A stretch of 64,000 bases of DNA from Hetaerina americana. Its lineage: Eukaryota; Arthropoda; Insecta; Odonata; Calopterygidae. The DNA is taken from positions 310,001 through 374,000 of the forward strand of contig JAKTNV010000089.1 of NCBI GenBank assembly GCA_022747635.1. The letters are read 5' to 3'. Positions 47,701 through 58,460 of this stretch are shown here, piece after piece. A program made the translations under genes and the position numbers. The stretch's first letter is position 1. Every line of letters starts with the position of its first letter. The notes beneath the pieces were generated by a model. The model had not been told where the DNA came from, made no database searches, and worked only from the letters and a program-made list of their open reading frames with translations.

Positions 47701-47902
47701 ATGACTAATGCTTGCACCGCAATCAAAATGGAAGAGATAGAGGAGGGACCCGCAAATCGATAATCCCCGTTGAATTAAATCTCAAACTGGACTTTAAATG
47801 TTGACTCTAATGCAAATCGAATAAAAACACTTATCCGGTGGAATTTTATGAAAGCGTGGAATTTTTTATAAATTTTGATATCGATAAATGTCGTTAAAGA
47901 TC
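44741..47902. other. Unclassified DNA
   Basis: No defended gene. Near 44823 CCGTAGCCGAGTGTCTAAG resembles the A box of Leu/Ser tRNAs, but no B box follows. The 17-mer GTCGTGGCAGGTGATGG at 45424 also occurs at 26914. Confidence 0.35.
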
Positions 47903-48645
47903 TATTTATTTTATTTTTTTATTTATGTACCCAGATAGCCACCGCTAGGGTGTGTGGCAGGGTAAACACACCTGACTAATTTTGATTTGAATATGGCTCT
48001 ACCGCGATCGGGCAATGTTATTTTGATCCCTTATCGTTCGTGAAAAACGACATCTTAAATCTATCTGTTCTATCTGTACTTAATCTCTCTAATTTTATTG
48101 ATATGATACATTTTCAGCATCATTGCTTTCAAACACGTCCTTTCAAATTATGCAAGATATTTAACCTGCAATTTAACCTTCTCTCCGTGAGTGTTTTCCA
48201 GTCTAGCTGCGCTAATATTTTGGATACGCTACTAAGTTTATCATACAACGTTTACCGAAGTCTAGCTCCTCCACGCTGCACGCGATCCAATTCGGCCATT
48301 AATCCAACTTCATAAGGATCCCATATATTTGCAACATATTCTAAATGAGGCCTAACCCGCGAAATATAACATTGAAATGACCTTGGCCGTTGACCTTTTT
48401 ATCACATTTACCCAGTACTCTCCCAATAAATTCTGATTTTTTGTTAGCTTGTCCACATATTCCCCGTACGTGTGTCATCCAGGAGAGATCGTGGGTGAGG
48501 GTAACGCCTAGGTATTCAATTGAGTCTACACATTCCATTTCGGTATTCCCGATGCAGTAGGAGTTGGGGAGGGAATAGCTTTTTTTCCAAATATTTATGA
48601 CTACGCACTTTTTTAAGTTTTATTCTAATGGCCAAGTGTCGCATT
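47903..48645 (-). mobile_element. Jockey/CR1-like LINE, C-terminal reverse-transcriptase relic
   Basis: On the minus strand, pieces read IEYLGVTLTHDLSWMTHVRGICGQANKKSEFIGRVLGKC (thumb/connection), then RVRPHLEYVANIWDPYEVGLMAELDRVQRGGARL, then SSVSKILAQLDWKTLTERRLNCRLNILHNL. These are hallmark motifs of Jockey/CR1-group LINE ORF2 ends. The tail encodes VYPATHPSGGYLGT and ends in an A/T-rich simple repeat near 47903. It is 5' truncated near 48645, with at least three frame changes. The endonuclease and the catalytic FADD box are absent. Confidence 0.75.
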
Positions 48646-50851
48646 AGCGTTGTATAGCATTTAGGTTAGATTATTATTATAGATATTCAGGTAAGATAGT
48701 GTCTATTTAGATTTAGGGTAATTCTTTTCCTGAATGCGTTGTTTTGGGAATTCTAGGTACCTTTTCATTAAATTTCGATGGCTGAACGACATTGTAGAAA
48801 TTATTTGAAAGATTGGGCAAGCGTCGCCATTTTGGTTTTTCCGCAGTGGCTAGTGGGTATCGCATTCTCTGATTATGTCACGAACGTTACGCCTGACAGA
48901 TGGACAAGAGGTACCCAGACCTATGCAGAACTGTAGAATGCTGGCTAAAAATAGGAAGATTTTTTAAATATGGTAACAGAAATAGTTCCTAAATATTACT
49001 TAAAAGGAATAACCCATTGAGAGTTGATGGTCGAGAGCGAGTCAAAAGTATTTTATGGAAAACATTATTTCCTTATAATTTCTTGAAAAAAATTCAGCAC
49101 GTTAGCTATCGGAGCATATTTTTTGTCTGCTATGAGGAAAATTCCTGGGGAAAAACAGTGAGTGGTGAAAATTTTAATCATTATAATTCCTTCTTTGGTA
49201 AATTGTATCATTATTATATTGAAAATTTTCCTCGCCACAATTTAAATACTGCAATGTGCGCTTTTAATATCCAAAACAACCAATTAATTAGCAGATAAGA
49301 ACAAATGATGCAAATGCGGTTACTTTAATCATATTGTTATTAAATATTCTCACTATTTCCGAACATGATATGCTCAGACCAAACTTTGTTTCTTAGATCT
49401 TTCTCATTCGTGGGAAATTAATGTTTGGTGATTGAGGGAAGATAAGTATTGCTTTTTGTGGAAAGCGATAAATCCCAACCCTCAAATTTCTTTTTGACAT
49501 AACCATTTTCGAGTTTACACGTCTTCTTCAGCGATAAAACACGCGGAACTTTGGTATAAACCTCCTGGACTCCGGGAAACGAACTCGGAATAACGGGCAT
49601 GCGGACATGTGTAATGTCATGGTGGACTGCAGGAAGCCCGTAACACGGGACCTCTGAAACACGGCAAACACTTCCTCACGTCGTACCTCTCTCCCCAAGT
49701 ATCCCTGCTCATGCCACGCATGGCACCGCTTTTATGTACATACGTACAACGCGGACCCTGGATCTGATGTCGCCGCTTTGATACGGTCGACCGTTTGAAT
49801 CCCCATCCCCGTGCCATGTCGCAGCATTCTTGTTCCCAGTTAATTGTCTAAATTGATGGTAGAGTGTCGTACTCATCTGACGACTTCCTTGCGAGTGACG
49901 GATGATGAGCCTGTGAATTTGCATTCCTACGGATGTAGTAAGACTCAGGGTCTTCCGGAGTTGTGCTCAATTTTATTTTTTTGTTAATTTATCCTTTAAA
50001 CACACTTGGAAGTGTAGGGAGATAAACAATTTTCACCTTTAATGGATCCTCAAATGTACGTACCATGATATATTTTTGAAATACTCAATTTCACCTCACG
50101 GTGTATTAATGCGTGTGACAGTGTCCAGCAAATGTGACGTCAATGACACCGATTCATATTCGCATTCATCCTTAAAGAATTGTTATGTAATTTATTAAAA
50201 TAATTATGTATCCACCTGTTGAGAAATTAAAATTATCCTAATAGTCGACAAAATGAAATCTAATCAAAATTGCGAACTTCTAAGAGTAATTGTTTCATTT
50301 CACTCGTCCCAATCGTTTTGTTAGTCAGTTACGTTGTAGTCAGTAGGTTGACTGAGATCCCCGGAGTAGGTAAATTTTCATTTTTGGCGTACTTTTCTAC
50401 ATTGTTATACTATGATGAAGGCTCTAGATGTACCAGCTTTTCCGTACTTCGTGTAATGCCAAGGAAAAAGCGTATGAGTAGTCTGGCATCTCCGTAACTT
50501 TAGGCCAATACCTATTTCGTCCGGCCAAAACCCCCAGTTAGCGGCGTAATATTCTTAATTTAGCAACGCTGTGATTTCAACGTTATACTAATTATTCAAC
50601 CGGATACTGACAATTGTACAAATAGTATTCCATCGTGCTGCATAGACATATTTCAGAAATACTTCTGGTCTGAAAATATATCAATGGCTTTACCGTAAAC
50701 CACGAATTTTGTCACCATTATGACTCAAGGTTTCGCATATTTTTGCCTGCTCTTCACTAGTGGTTGATTAATCCCAATCGTTTTTAAAAGAATATATTCT
50801 AAAATTGTTCTCTTTCCTTCGTATTTCACATGGCATCAATTAAAATTTAGG
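48646..50851. other. Unclassified DNA
   Basis: No gene that I can defend. It contains one CTGAAGA-hairpin-like motif (49507-49545). Confidence 0.35.
49507..49545 (-). other. CTGAAGA...CGAAAA motif (weak)
   Basis: The minus strand reads CTGAAGAAGACGTGTAAAC then TCGAAAATGG. The order matches the motif at 2549 and 25653, but the stem is poor. Listed as a possible decayed member. Confidence 0.2.
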
Positions 50852-50960
50852 TTAAAGTGCAGCAATTTCGAAGCGTAAAAAGCATTCGCCTTGACCCGGA
50901 TCCCGGTCAAGGTGAATAATTAATGCACTTAGAAATTGCTGCATTTTAACGCATATTAAC
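50852..50960. repeat. Imperfect palindrome with SINE-like tail
   Basis: GTTAAAGTGCAGCAATTTCGAAG...GCCTTGACC on the left mirrors GGTCAAGGTGAATAATT...GAAATTGCTGCATTTTAAC on the right, with arms of about 50 bases. The centre GGTCAAGGTGAAT is shared with the tail of the tRNA-derived repeat at 24042, so this is probably a relic of that family in inverted form. Confidence 0.6.
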
Positions 50961-51799
50961 GGACGAGCAGTTTAAGTAACTTTCGGATAATCTCCCGAAG
51001 TTCTTTTAAATAAATTTTAGGTATTTATGTTCATTGTATTGATATACCGATTTGAGGGAGGTATGCGGTCTATCATTGATTTTTTAGCATGGTCCACCCT
51101 TGGTTTTTTCTGTTTATTTTATTACTTTTCTATTGATGAAGGTTTTCCACGAAAATGTGGCCGGAATAAACTTTTATAAATGAAGAGTTATATTTCTTTA
51201 TAATTTGGCTGAAAAGACTTGATTAATCGCCAAGGAAACTTAAAATAAAACCTTGGTTCTGCTTCTGGATGCACCCCTGTTGTTCATAAAATTGTAAATA
51301 AAGTTGGCATTTGTACTAAAACAAATAATGTTGCGAATAGGAACACCATAGTGAAGGTCGTATACATGTGGGTAGAATAACGATTGCCTATCCTGATTGC
51401 CATGTTTTGAAAAAGACCTTCGGAGATAAAGCGTACTCCCCGTTTCACACGAACGTTTATAGCGTGATATTTTTGCCTCTCTCTATCGAGATGCAGAAGC
51501 CCAAAACATCTCTCGGACGGGCGACAAACATATCTTGCAATTAGCACCTTTAAATATCGCGGTTATTTCGCGAACCATATTTTCCGCGCGACCTTTTACG
51601 TTTGGACGTCTATAACCCTGCAGACGTGCAGTAAATGTATCGCCCGCAAATTGTTCCCTCTGTTTCAAAGGACAGACAATTATCACCACGCGGTTTTTTT
51701 GGCAGACCAAAAAATTGTCGCCCGATATAAGCTCACTCATCTGTGGCTCGTCTGTCGCATCGCAAAACAATGGAATCGATCTGGGTCTCTTTATGTTGT
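50961..51799. other. Unclassified DNA
   Basis: No defended gene. At 51119-51165 TTGATGAAGG...CCAC...GTGG...CCGGAATAAAC is another possible decayed CTGATGA-hairpin motif. A minus-strand ORF of 147 codons (51483-51926) shows no domain. Confidence 0.3.
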
Positions 51800-51870
51800 G
51801 AATAGAATGGTTTGAGGCGTCACTTTGTGGAAGAGATTTATATCGGAAAAGAAAATACTTTGTTCTTCCA
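51800..51870 (-). repeat. Repeat shared with 25743-25799
   Basis: On the minus strand AAGTATTTTCTTTTCCGAT, AATCTCTTCCACAAAGTGACG and CCTCAAACCATTCTAT match the right flank of the palindrome at 25598-25760. It is a partial copy of that repeat family about 26 kb away, in opposite orientation. Confidence 0.6.
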
Positions 51871-52110
51871 CGTATAATATATGTATATGTATAATTTTTA
51901 TCGCAAATTCTGCTAGTGATCGTCACCGGGTTAAGTTCTGACTAACCGCTCAAATTATACCGGGTGGGGATCCCGCGAAGTATGGCAATGGGTAAGTACC
52001 GGATTATTCATCTCATAGATCTCTCCACATTTTCCCTGTATCAGTGTGAACGTTTTCGTGCCATCACTCCTTGGAAACCCTCACTCATCATTCGTCGACG
52101 TATCTTACAG

Positions 52111-52540
52111 GCCCGTCGGAAGGCTGCCCATCCAGCTTATGTCAGCCAACAACAGCAGCAGCAGTCGGGAATCCAACAACGTGGGATCTCTCCGTCTCAG
52201 CTGCCGGCCTTACCCTTCGGGCCCGCCGGCGTCGGCGGCCCCCCCGCAGGGCCGGTGACCAACAGCATTGGACCCCCCGCCAAGGGCACGATCTCGGCAT
52301 CCTCCTCAAACGGGTTCCACACCAGCCCTGATGGCGGCCCGCACCAAATGGTCCAAAATCAAACGGCAGCGATACAACAGCAGACAGCCCAGAAGCAGCT
52401 GAGGTCACCCACGGTGAAGAGGGCGCCGGGGGCTTCGGTCACCATGCAGGGTTGGCTGCATAAACAGGGATCGGACGGGTTGATGCTTTGGAAGAGGCGG
52501 TGGTTTGTCCTGTCCGAGTTCTGCCTCTTCTACTACAAGG
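52111..52540 (+). CDS. Exon of a PLEKHA-type PH-domain protein
   Basis: This is a single internal exon. Its 143 codons give a Q-rich and P/G/S-rich linker (SQQQQQQSG, GPAGVGGPPAGP), a KRAPGASVTMQ lead-in and the first half of a PH domain: GWLHKQGSDGLMLWKRRWF then VLSEFCLFYYK, strands 1-3 with the basic KxxxxxxWKRRW pattern that binds phosphoinositides. The wording matches the PLEKHA4-7 group, whose Drosophila member kramer acts with Dishevelled at the membrane. The donor GTGAGT follows at 52541, splitting a G|xx codon where relatives have Asp (YYKD). I chose the TTACAG acceptor ending at 52110; TTTTCCCTGTATCAG ending at 52044 is in frame and also plausible, but the 66 bases between have AT-rich third positions. 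The next PH exon was not found, so the gene continues beyond or in a short exon I missed. Confidence 0.8.
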
Positions 52541-52546
52541 GTGAGT
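52541..52546 (+). promoter_or_regulatory. 5' splice site of the PH exon
   Basis: AAGG|GTGAGT is a near-consensus donor at the exact point where the PH reading frame stops resembling the family. The frame hits a stop directly after it (GGTGAGTAA). Confidence 0.8.
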
Positions 52547-52756
52547 AAATAAGATAGCCAAGGGAGTCGGAGAGGTATTAAAATGGCCGCAATAGTTTTT
52601 GGGGCGACAAATTTCAGTGAACGTATTAAGTTATCATTTATATGCTTGAGTGTGAAAACATTAATGGTGTGGATTGAGGTCGTAGTGCAGGAACAAACAC
52701 AAACCGAGAATTTATAACACCAGTTGACTTTCCTATATAGTTCTCGCAAATAAAGT

Positions 52757-52894
52757 CGATTTTGCACGGTTGAAGATGATAATGTGCTCATTTCTCAACT
52801 AGTACTCTCAAAAGGTTTCTTTTTACCAGTAAAACACTTTGTGTATTCCTCTTAACATACTAATAATTGGCATTATATTAATTATATAGTATAG
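52757..52894. repeat. 138-bp direct repeat, copy 1
   Basis: The sequence from CGATTTTGCACGGTTGAAG to ATTATATAGTATAG recurs at 53563-53700 in the same orientation with about six differences. It lies in the presumed intron 216 bases after the PH exon. Confidence 0.9.
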
Positions 52895-53562
52895 CTATTT
52901 TCGCGCTAATAGTTCCATTTCCGTTTGACTTCAACGGATGAACTTTCTTTAAGTATTTTATTTCAATTTATGGTCTTGCAGAGTTAGATTTATTTTTTAC
53001 AGTTTATTTTGAAGTCGATGTTAATTCTGGGGGCATACCCCTAAAGCGTTTAAGGGCAGCTTTGTGATGTGGAAAATTCTCACCACAAAAGCAGCTCCTT
53101 TAAAAAAAAAAGTGCTTTCAAAGGTAAGATACTTTTCAAAGAATTATTTTTGAGCTTTTGGGATCATATAAAAAAAATATCAGCATTCCAGAGGAGAATT
53201 CGGAATCAATTTCTTTTTAAATTTCAGATCACGTAGCAGTGTGGTAAGGGGTGAGGTTGAGGGTTTTGCGGTTTGGAGTTGTCTCCAGTTTTCGCTGAGA
53301 TTTCCTTTCGGGTGGACGTTAGTGTCGTTATCAATGTAGCAGAAGACAGTTAACCGCGATGTGAAGTGAATGTAATATGTTTCAGAAAATTCATTTTGAA
53401 TCAAAAGATAAAAAAAATAAGTTTCAAATGTGAGATAAAATTCAGCATGAAAGAAAACGATCATGAGTTTTGGGAGATAATGCATCGCTAAAAATTCCGT
53501 ATTTTTGCTATAAATAGTATTTTTTTTCTCCAAATTAGAGATTAAGTTTTTTTTTAAAAACA
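52895..53562. other. Sequence between the 138-bp repeats
   Basis: 668 bases of AT-rich DNA with no coding motif. I see no primer-binding site or polypurine tract that would make the whole unit a miniature LTR element. Confidence 0.4.
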
Positions 53563-53700
53563 CGATTTTGCACGGTTGAAGATGATAATGTGCTCATCCC
53601 TCGACTATTACTCTCAAAAGGTTTCTTTTTACCAGCAAAACACTCTGTGTATTCCTCTTAACATACTAATAATTGGCATTATATTAATTATATAGTATAG
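53563..53700. repeat. 138-bp direct repeat, copy 2
   Basis: The second copy, 806 bases downstream of the first, about 96% identical by eye. The flanks differ immediately outside the repeat. Confidence 0.9.
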
Positions 53701-56154
53701 GCATTGCAATAAACAACAGAAATCATGTGTTGTTACAAAATTTAATTCCTCAGGAAAATCTAATGTGTAAAGTTGAAATGCCCTTGAAGATACTTGGCCA
53801 AGGCTGTACAGTAGTAAGATCTTCCGAAGACGATGTACTTTTTCCGATGTACAATATGGTAAGCTTGTTTGAAAAATACTAGAGAGCGCCTTTCTCATTT
53901 ATTTATTGTGTTCTGTGACTTTAATGTTTGGACCCTAAATAATGGTCCTTTAAGTTTTTATGTTACTTTAATTATCCCAGAGTATACTTTCTTCTTTCTC
54001 AACAAAAAATAGTTATCCTCATTGCGGAAAGTAATCATATTTTCTATAAATTTTTATAACGCAAGTAGTTTTAATATTTACTCATTAAAATTAACCTTTG
54101 TCTCGGCGTACTCATGCTCAACATGCATATGAAATTGACTCCCGATTTAATCTTAATTTTTTTGTTTAAAAATTTATGCAACATATCAATAACTTATCAA
54201 TATATTTTCTCCTATACCCGACTATATATTATAGTTGGTCATATTTCTGTGGGATCTCATCAAGTTTATTGTAGATAAAATAAGATTACCACAGAAGACC
54301 CACGTATTGTTTTCACGTTAGAAATTCCTCGATTATTTAAACGCCTTGAGGTTACGTTGTATCGTAAATTGACCGCCAAACGTTGTATCTTATTACGGAC
54401 CCCATTGTCATATTTGACCGATGTTTACGAACATCTTCCGAGAGCGGTACGTTTGTTTTCTTCTCGTAACGTCTCTCACGCGATGAAAAAGAATGACGAA
54501 ACATTTTTGGAGACAGTTTTCTCGAGAATCATTGTGCCTGACGCGTTCGTATGGGGAGTAATTTTCCTCTCCAACCGAGAGAACGTATTCTCAGCCGCAT
54601 ATTAACTGTCGTCTCCGTTTTATACGCTGGCGACCATTCATGGTTTCTTCCTCGCGGAGAAAAGGGAAACCCCGTCTCCATCAGCACGTTGAAAAAGTTG
54701 AAATAAAAGAAAAAAAACGAACGAAAGCAAAACGTTTCCCGCTCCCTCCGTCGGGAACGCGCTTAAAATAATAGGAAGACGAGAATAAAGCCAACCGGAG
54801 TCGCCGATATTTTTTAATGTGCGGAGGGAGAAGTTTTTCCGGAACGGTTTTGCCATGGGTGTTCTCGAGCCGGTGGCGAAAGAGTGGCGGTGGTTCATTT
54901 CTCTCCATTCCACACCCTTCCCCTCTTCCCTCCCTTGTCCACGTACCTATAACCCCGCAAACAATGGCAAAATAATTTTTTTCTCCTCCTAATGATCGGT
55001 CGGGAGTGCTTGTCGTCATCCGCGGCGGAGAGGAGGACAAGAAAATAATAAAAATTTAGCGACGGCGATGAAAGCCGTTTCTATAATCGATGGAGGCAAC
55101 GGTCATGACCTTTAGCCGGCTCGCATCCTAGACCGACGGGAAGGGTAGTAGAAGGTGAGGGGGATGGAGGGGGAGGGGAGCGAAGAGGATTTGTGGCGGG
55201 GACGGAAGGATATCGGCCTCTCCCGCGTTCACTATAAACTCACCTGGGGGAAGGCGGCGGGCGGAGGAGGAGAGGCCCCGAGGTCCCGAGCGGTGGTGGG
55301 GCGGGGCGATCGGGTGGGAACGGGGGAATAGTGGGACGGAAGGACACGGGGCGTCGGGTGGGGTGGGTGATTGGATTCGTCTGCGACACGCGAGGAGCCC
55401 AGAGGAAGGACTGGGAGCAACTGGAGGTGGGAGCAACTGGTAACAAGGGAAGCGAGAGGTAGGAGGACCCGCTGTTTTGACTATCGAACCGGGCTAATGG
55501 ATTTCATTTCCATTTTCTCTTCATTTTTTTCCTTCCTTCCTCTCCCCGTTCTTTCTCCCATTCCTTTCCTGCGGTGCAATCCTCGGCCGGTCATGACCTG
55601 TTGCCAAAAGCGGCGACGGAGGGCGTGAACGGGATACCATCCGGGGGTCTGGACAATTCCCCGAGGGCACACCGCTCTCGCCTGGCGCCCCGTGAGGTCC
55701 TCCTCGAAATGTATTAATATTAATTGGCGCTCTTATTCGCTCGACGTGGCTCATCCGTGGCCTTTGCCATCGTATGGCACTCGTACATTATAATTGTGTT
55801 TCAGGTCCGTCGGTTCAAGAAGGGATAATTTTAGGGTGGAAGAGAGGGGAGAGAAATGACATTTTGAGCGTTGTGAGAGAGGCTTATAAGGTGGGAAGAG
55901 CGGAGTATGCCTATGGAAAAATATGTTCATTTTTCGCAAACCTGTTTTGATTTTCCAGATACTGTTGAGAAATTAATTTTCAATAAGAATGCCACTATGT
56001 TACCTTTAATTTGAATATTCGTTTGACTTATTTGGCACCACTGTATTTTATTTTATTTTGAATATTGTTATTTTACTTCTTAAGAATACAATATAATGTC
56101 ATCACAAAAGTCAATCGTTATAACATAGAGTATAAATATTTATCTTCACTTTAT
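53701..56154. other. Unclassified DNA with a GC-rich tract
   Basis: AT-rich to 54340, mixed to 55030, then GC-rich with G-runs on the plus strand at about 55130-55470 and mixed to 55770. ORFs in the GC-rich part occur in all frames without a domain. No continuation of the PH domain was found. Confidence 0.35.
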
Positions 56155-56445
56155 GGCTTTGGGGACGTCGAAGTCCAGGGGTAGAGCGTTGGAATACTGA
56201 CCGGAGGGCCTGGGTTTGATTCCTGGGCACGCCTCTGAGCACCCTCAGCTTCACTCCCGAGCTGTTTGATTTTTCGGGGACCAGAACTTGGGAAACCATA
56301 GGCGACCCAGGGAAAGGAACTAGTCACTGTACCCAAATGTATGATTTTGATACGCCGTTGGGCTTCTTATTGGGTGAATTCTACCATCACCTATCAAATC
56401 AACCTTCGGGTTGATAACTGTGCTTACAGGTTTCTATGTGCTTAC
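56155..56445 (+). repeat. tRNA-derived SINE, family 1, longer copy
   Basis: The tRNA-like head has A box AAGTCCAGGGGTAGAGCG and B box GGGTTTGATTCC at normal spacing. The body, about 200 bases, ends in GGTGAATTCTACCATCACC and GGTTGATAACTGTGCTTAC, matching the copy at 20042-20193. The head-body-tail layout and the second copy identify it as a SINE. The minus-strand ORFs over it are shadows. Confidence 0.75.
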
Positions 56446-57719
56446 GTAAAGGCCCTGTCTCACTTTTAATCGCTGTATGATGGCTAACCATCTTATGATT
56501 GAAGAATTGTCTTTTTCCTTTCAGTAGCATGAATGCGTGGCCAAATCGTCAAATGCACGACTTTGAATATGCCTATCTATAATCAATGAATTTGAATGTC
56601 TAGAAGCACCAATTGTGGTTTCATGCGTAATTCGTTTTCACAGTAAAAGACGATTTCCAGTCATATACTTAGGGATTTTTGTAGAATCTGACCTAAATGT
56701 TGAACTTTTCCACAATTCCTTCGCATTTTTCACTACATTTGGGTACAAATTGGCCCATCAGCTCACGAAGTAGATAGATAACTAATATGAAAAACTGTCT
56801 TTCTTTCGAAAATGAAGGCCCTCATTTTAAGTCTTTCTTTAAACTTGACTCACATCCTTTAACGTCATACACGTATGAAGTGGTCATTCCCCTTCACGTG
56901 ATTATCTCGGGTGGTATGGTCTCTTTCACGCAGTTTAATATCCTCTTTGGACCTTTTGTGTTTCATATTATCAATGAAAAATAATTATAATGAAAGTACG
57001 GAGCTCGGTTTTCAGAATACATAATTAATTTGTAACTGATTATTTGGACACGTTAATGAAATAGCGTGATTTCACTTCACCTTATCCGTAACTTTTATTT
57101 CCTTTCCATACGATTTGGTCATCTTGAATTGTATTTCTATTGCGTGTATATTGTTACAGAGATATGTGAGCAATCATCAAATTCTTATGTCATAGCTGCA
57201 GAAATACATGCAAATTAATAATAGCAAAGAATATATGAAAAGTGCATATCATTTGATATTTAATATCGGTATAATCCTTATGAGCCCTCCTCAGGACTTT
57301 TCTGATTCATCAGGATGTGATCTTATAAGTATCTTGTTTTGTGTTCTTAAATTACATGGCATTACGTTAATTTATAAATGTCTAGCAAATTTTGTGAGAT
57401 TTAAATATTGCATAGCACCTATCACTGATAATTTTTGACTTGGTGGTGCAATGAATTGGTGGACTACAAGTTACCCCTCATATTTGTTGCTGATGAAATC
57501 TGCTTTCTCTCGGTAGAGTTTATTTTAAATTTAAATCAACGGGATTACTTAGGCATGGGTGAAATATGACGATAGCTAATACCGGTAATTTGTTGATCTG
57601 AGGTAAGGTTTAGCTGGACTCTGAACACTGTTTCATAATTCCATGATCTCCTAGGGAACTTCAGTTAAGCACTTATTATCACATATACTCGTTAAATTGC
57701 TTCAAATCATTCATCAACT
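56446..57719. other. Unclassified AT-rich DNA
   Basis: Nothing recognisable is present. Confidence 0.35.
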
Positions 57720-57995
57720 TCACACATTCTATCTCCACGCATGCAGTCTAAAATGCAGATGATTTCCGTCTACTTTGCTTACGTAGCATCCTCCCTTCTA
57801 TTTTGACCTTCAGTACTCAGTCACCTATTACTATTCCGTCCAACTTTCTTCTGCTGCCTTTTCGAATTCCTACCAGTACAATTCCCTCATCCTCTCTTAT
57901 GCTCAGTGCTTTGCTTGCCTTCCCTTCCATCCCCCGAATAGTGTCCGTCTTTCTCCCTATCCACATCCCAAAAGCCTATAACACGTACTCATTTT
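57720..57995 (-). mobile_element. RTE-type LINE relic
   Basis: On the minus strand the DNA follows the RTE family from AGGCTTTTGGGATGTGG (LEAFEMW) through GAGAGGATGAGGGAATTG (EERGLLGA) to ATAGAAGGGAGGATGCTA (IEGRML). It is heavily diverged, without a usable frame. It stops a few bases from the mariner end at 58010. Confidence 0.5.
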
Positions 57996-58009
57996 GTGGT
58001 GACGCCCTA

Positions 58010-58460
58010 CGAGAGATGTTTGTAAAGTTTCCGACCTCAATATGAAGATGGCAGCACTCTTAAACAAAAGTCGAGTCATGTTTTTGTGCGTGTGTTGAAA
58101 GATACCACAATGTCAATCATTTTGAACTCTTTTAGTTTTTGTTTGGCAATCGTGTGAGTGAGTTTTTGTGAAAATGGAAAAAATTAAGTTTCGAGCTGTC
58201 ATTGAATATCTGTTTTTTGAAAGACAATAAGTCTACGCAAATAAGGGACGAGTGGGACGCTGTGTACGGAGAGACTACAGCATCATTCACGACCGTGAAA
58301 TTTTGGTCAGCTGAATTTGAACTGGGTTGATGATGAGCGCCCGAGACGGCCAAAAATATCCGCAACCACCAATAACATCGACAAAGTTCACCAAATAGCA
58401 ATGATCGACCGTCAAATGAAGGTTATAGAGGTAGCAGAGGCTATCCAAAGAGCATTTCGG
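58010..58460 (+). mobile_element. Mariner 5' end relic
   Basis: TA at 58008 is followed by CGAGAGATGTTTGTAAAG, resembling the CGAGGG-type ends at 25849. ATG at 58174 opens MEKIKFRAVIEYLF, then after frame changes DNKSTQIRDEWDAVYGETTASFTTVKFWSAEFE, DDERPRRPKIS and IDKVHQIAMIDRQMKVIEVAEA, which together are the two DNA-binding helix-turn-helix units. The catalytic domain is not present downstream. Confidence 0.6.

Noticed and set aside
51483..51926. 147-codon minus-strand ORF close to the PH exon
   Set aside because: Its upstream part overlaps a dispersed repeat and the rest shows no domain.
52142..52408. Arg-rich minus-strand ORF over the PH exon
   Set aside because: Antisense shadow of the GC-rich Q/P-rich coding exon.
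52757..53700. LTR retrotransposon with 138-bp LTRs
   Set aside because: No TG...CA termini, primer-binding site or polypurine tract seen; kept as a direct duplication.
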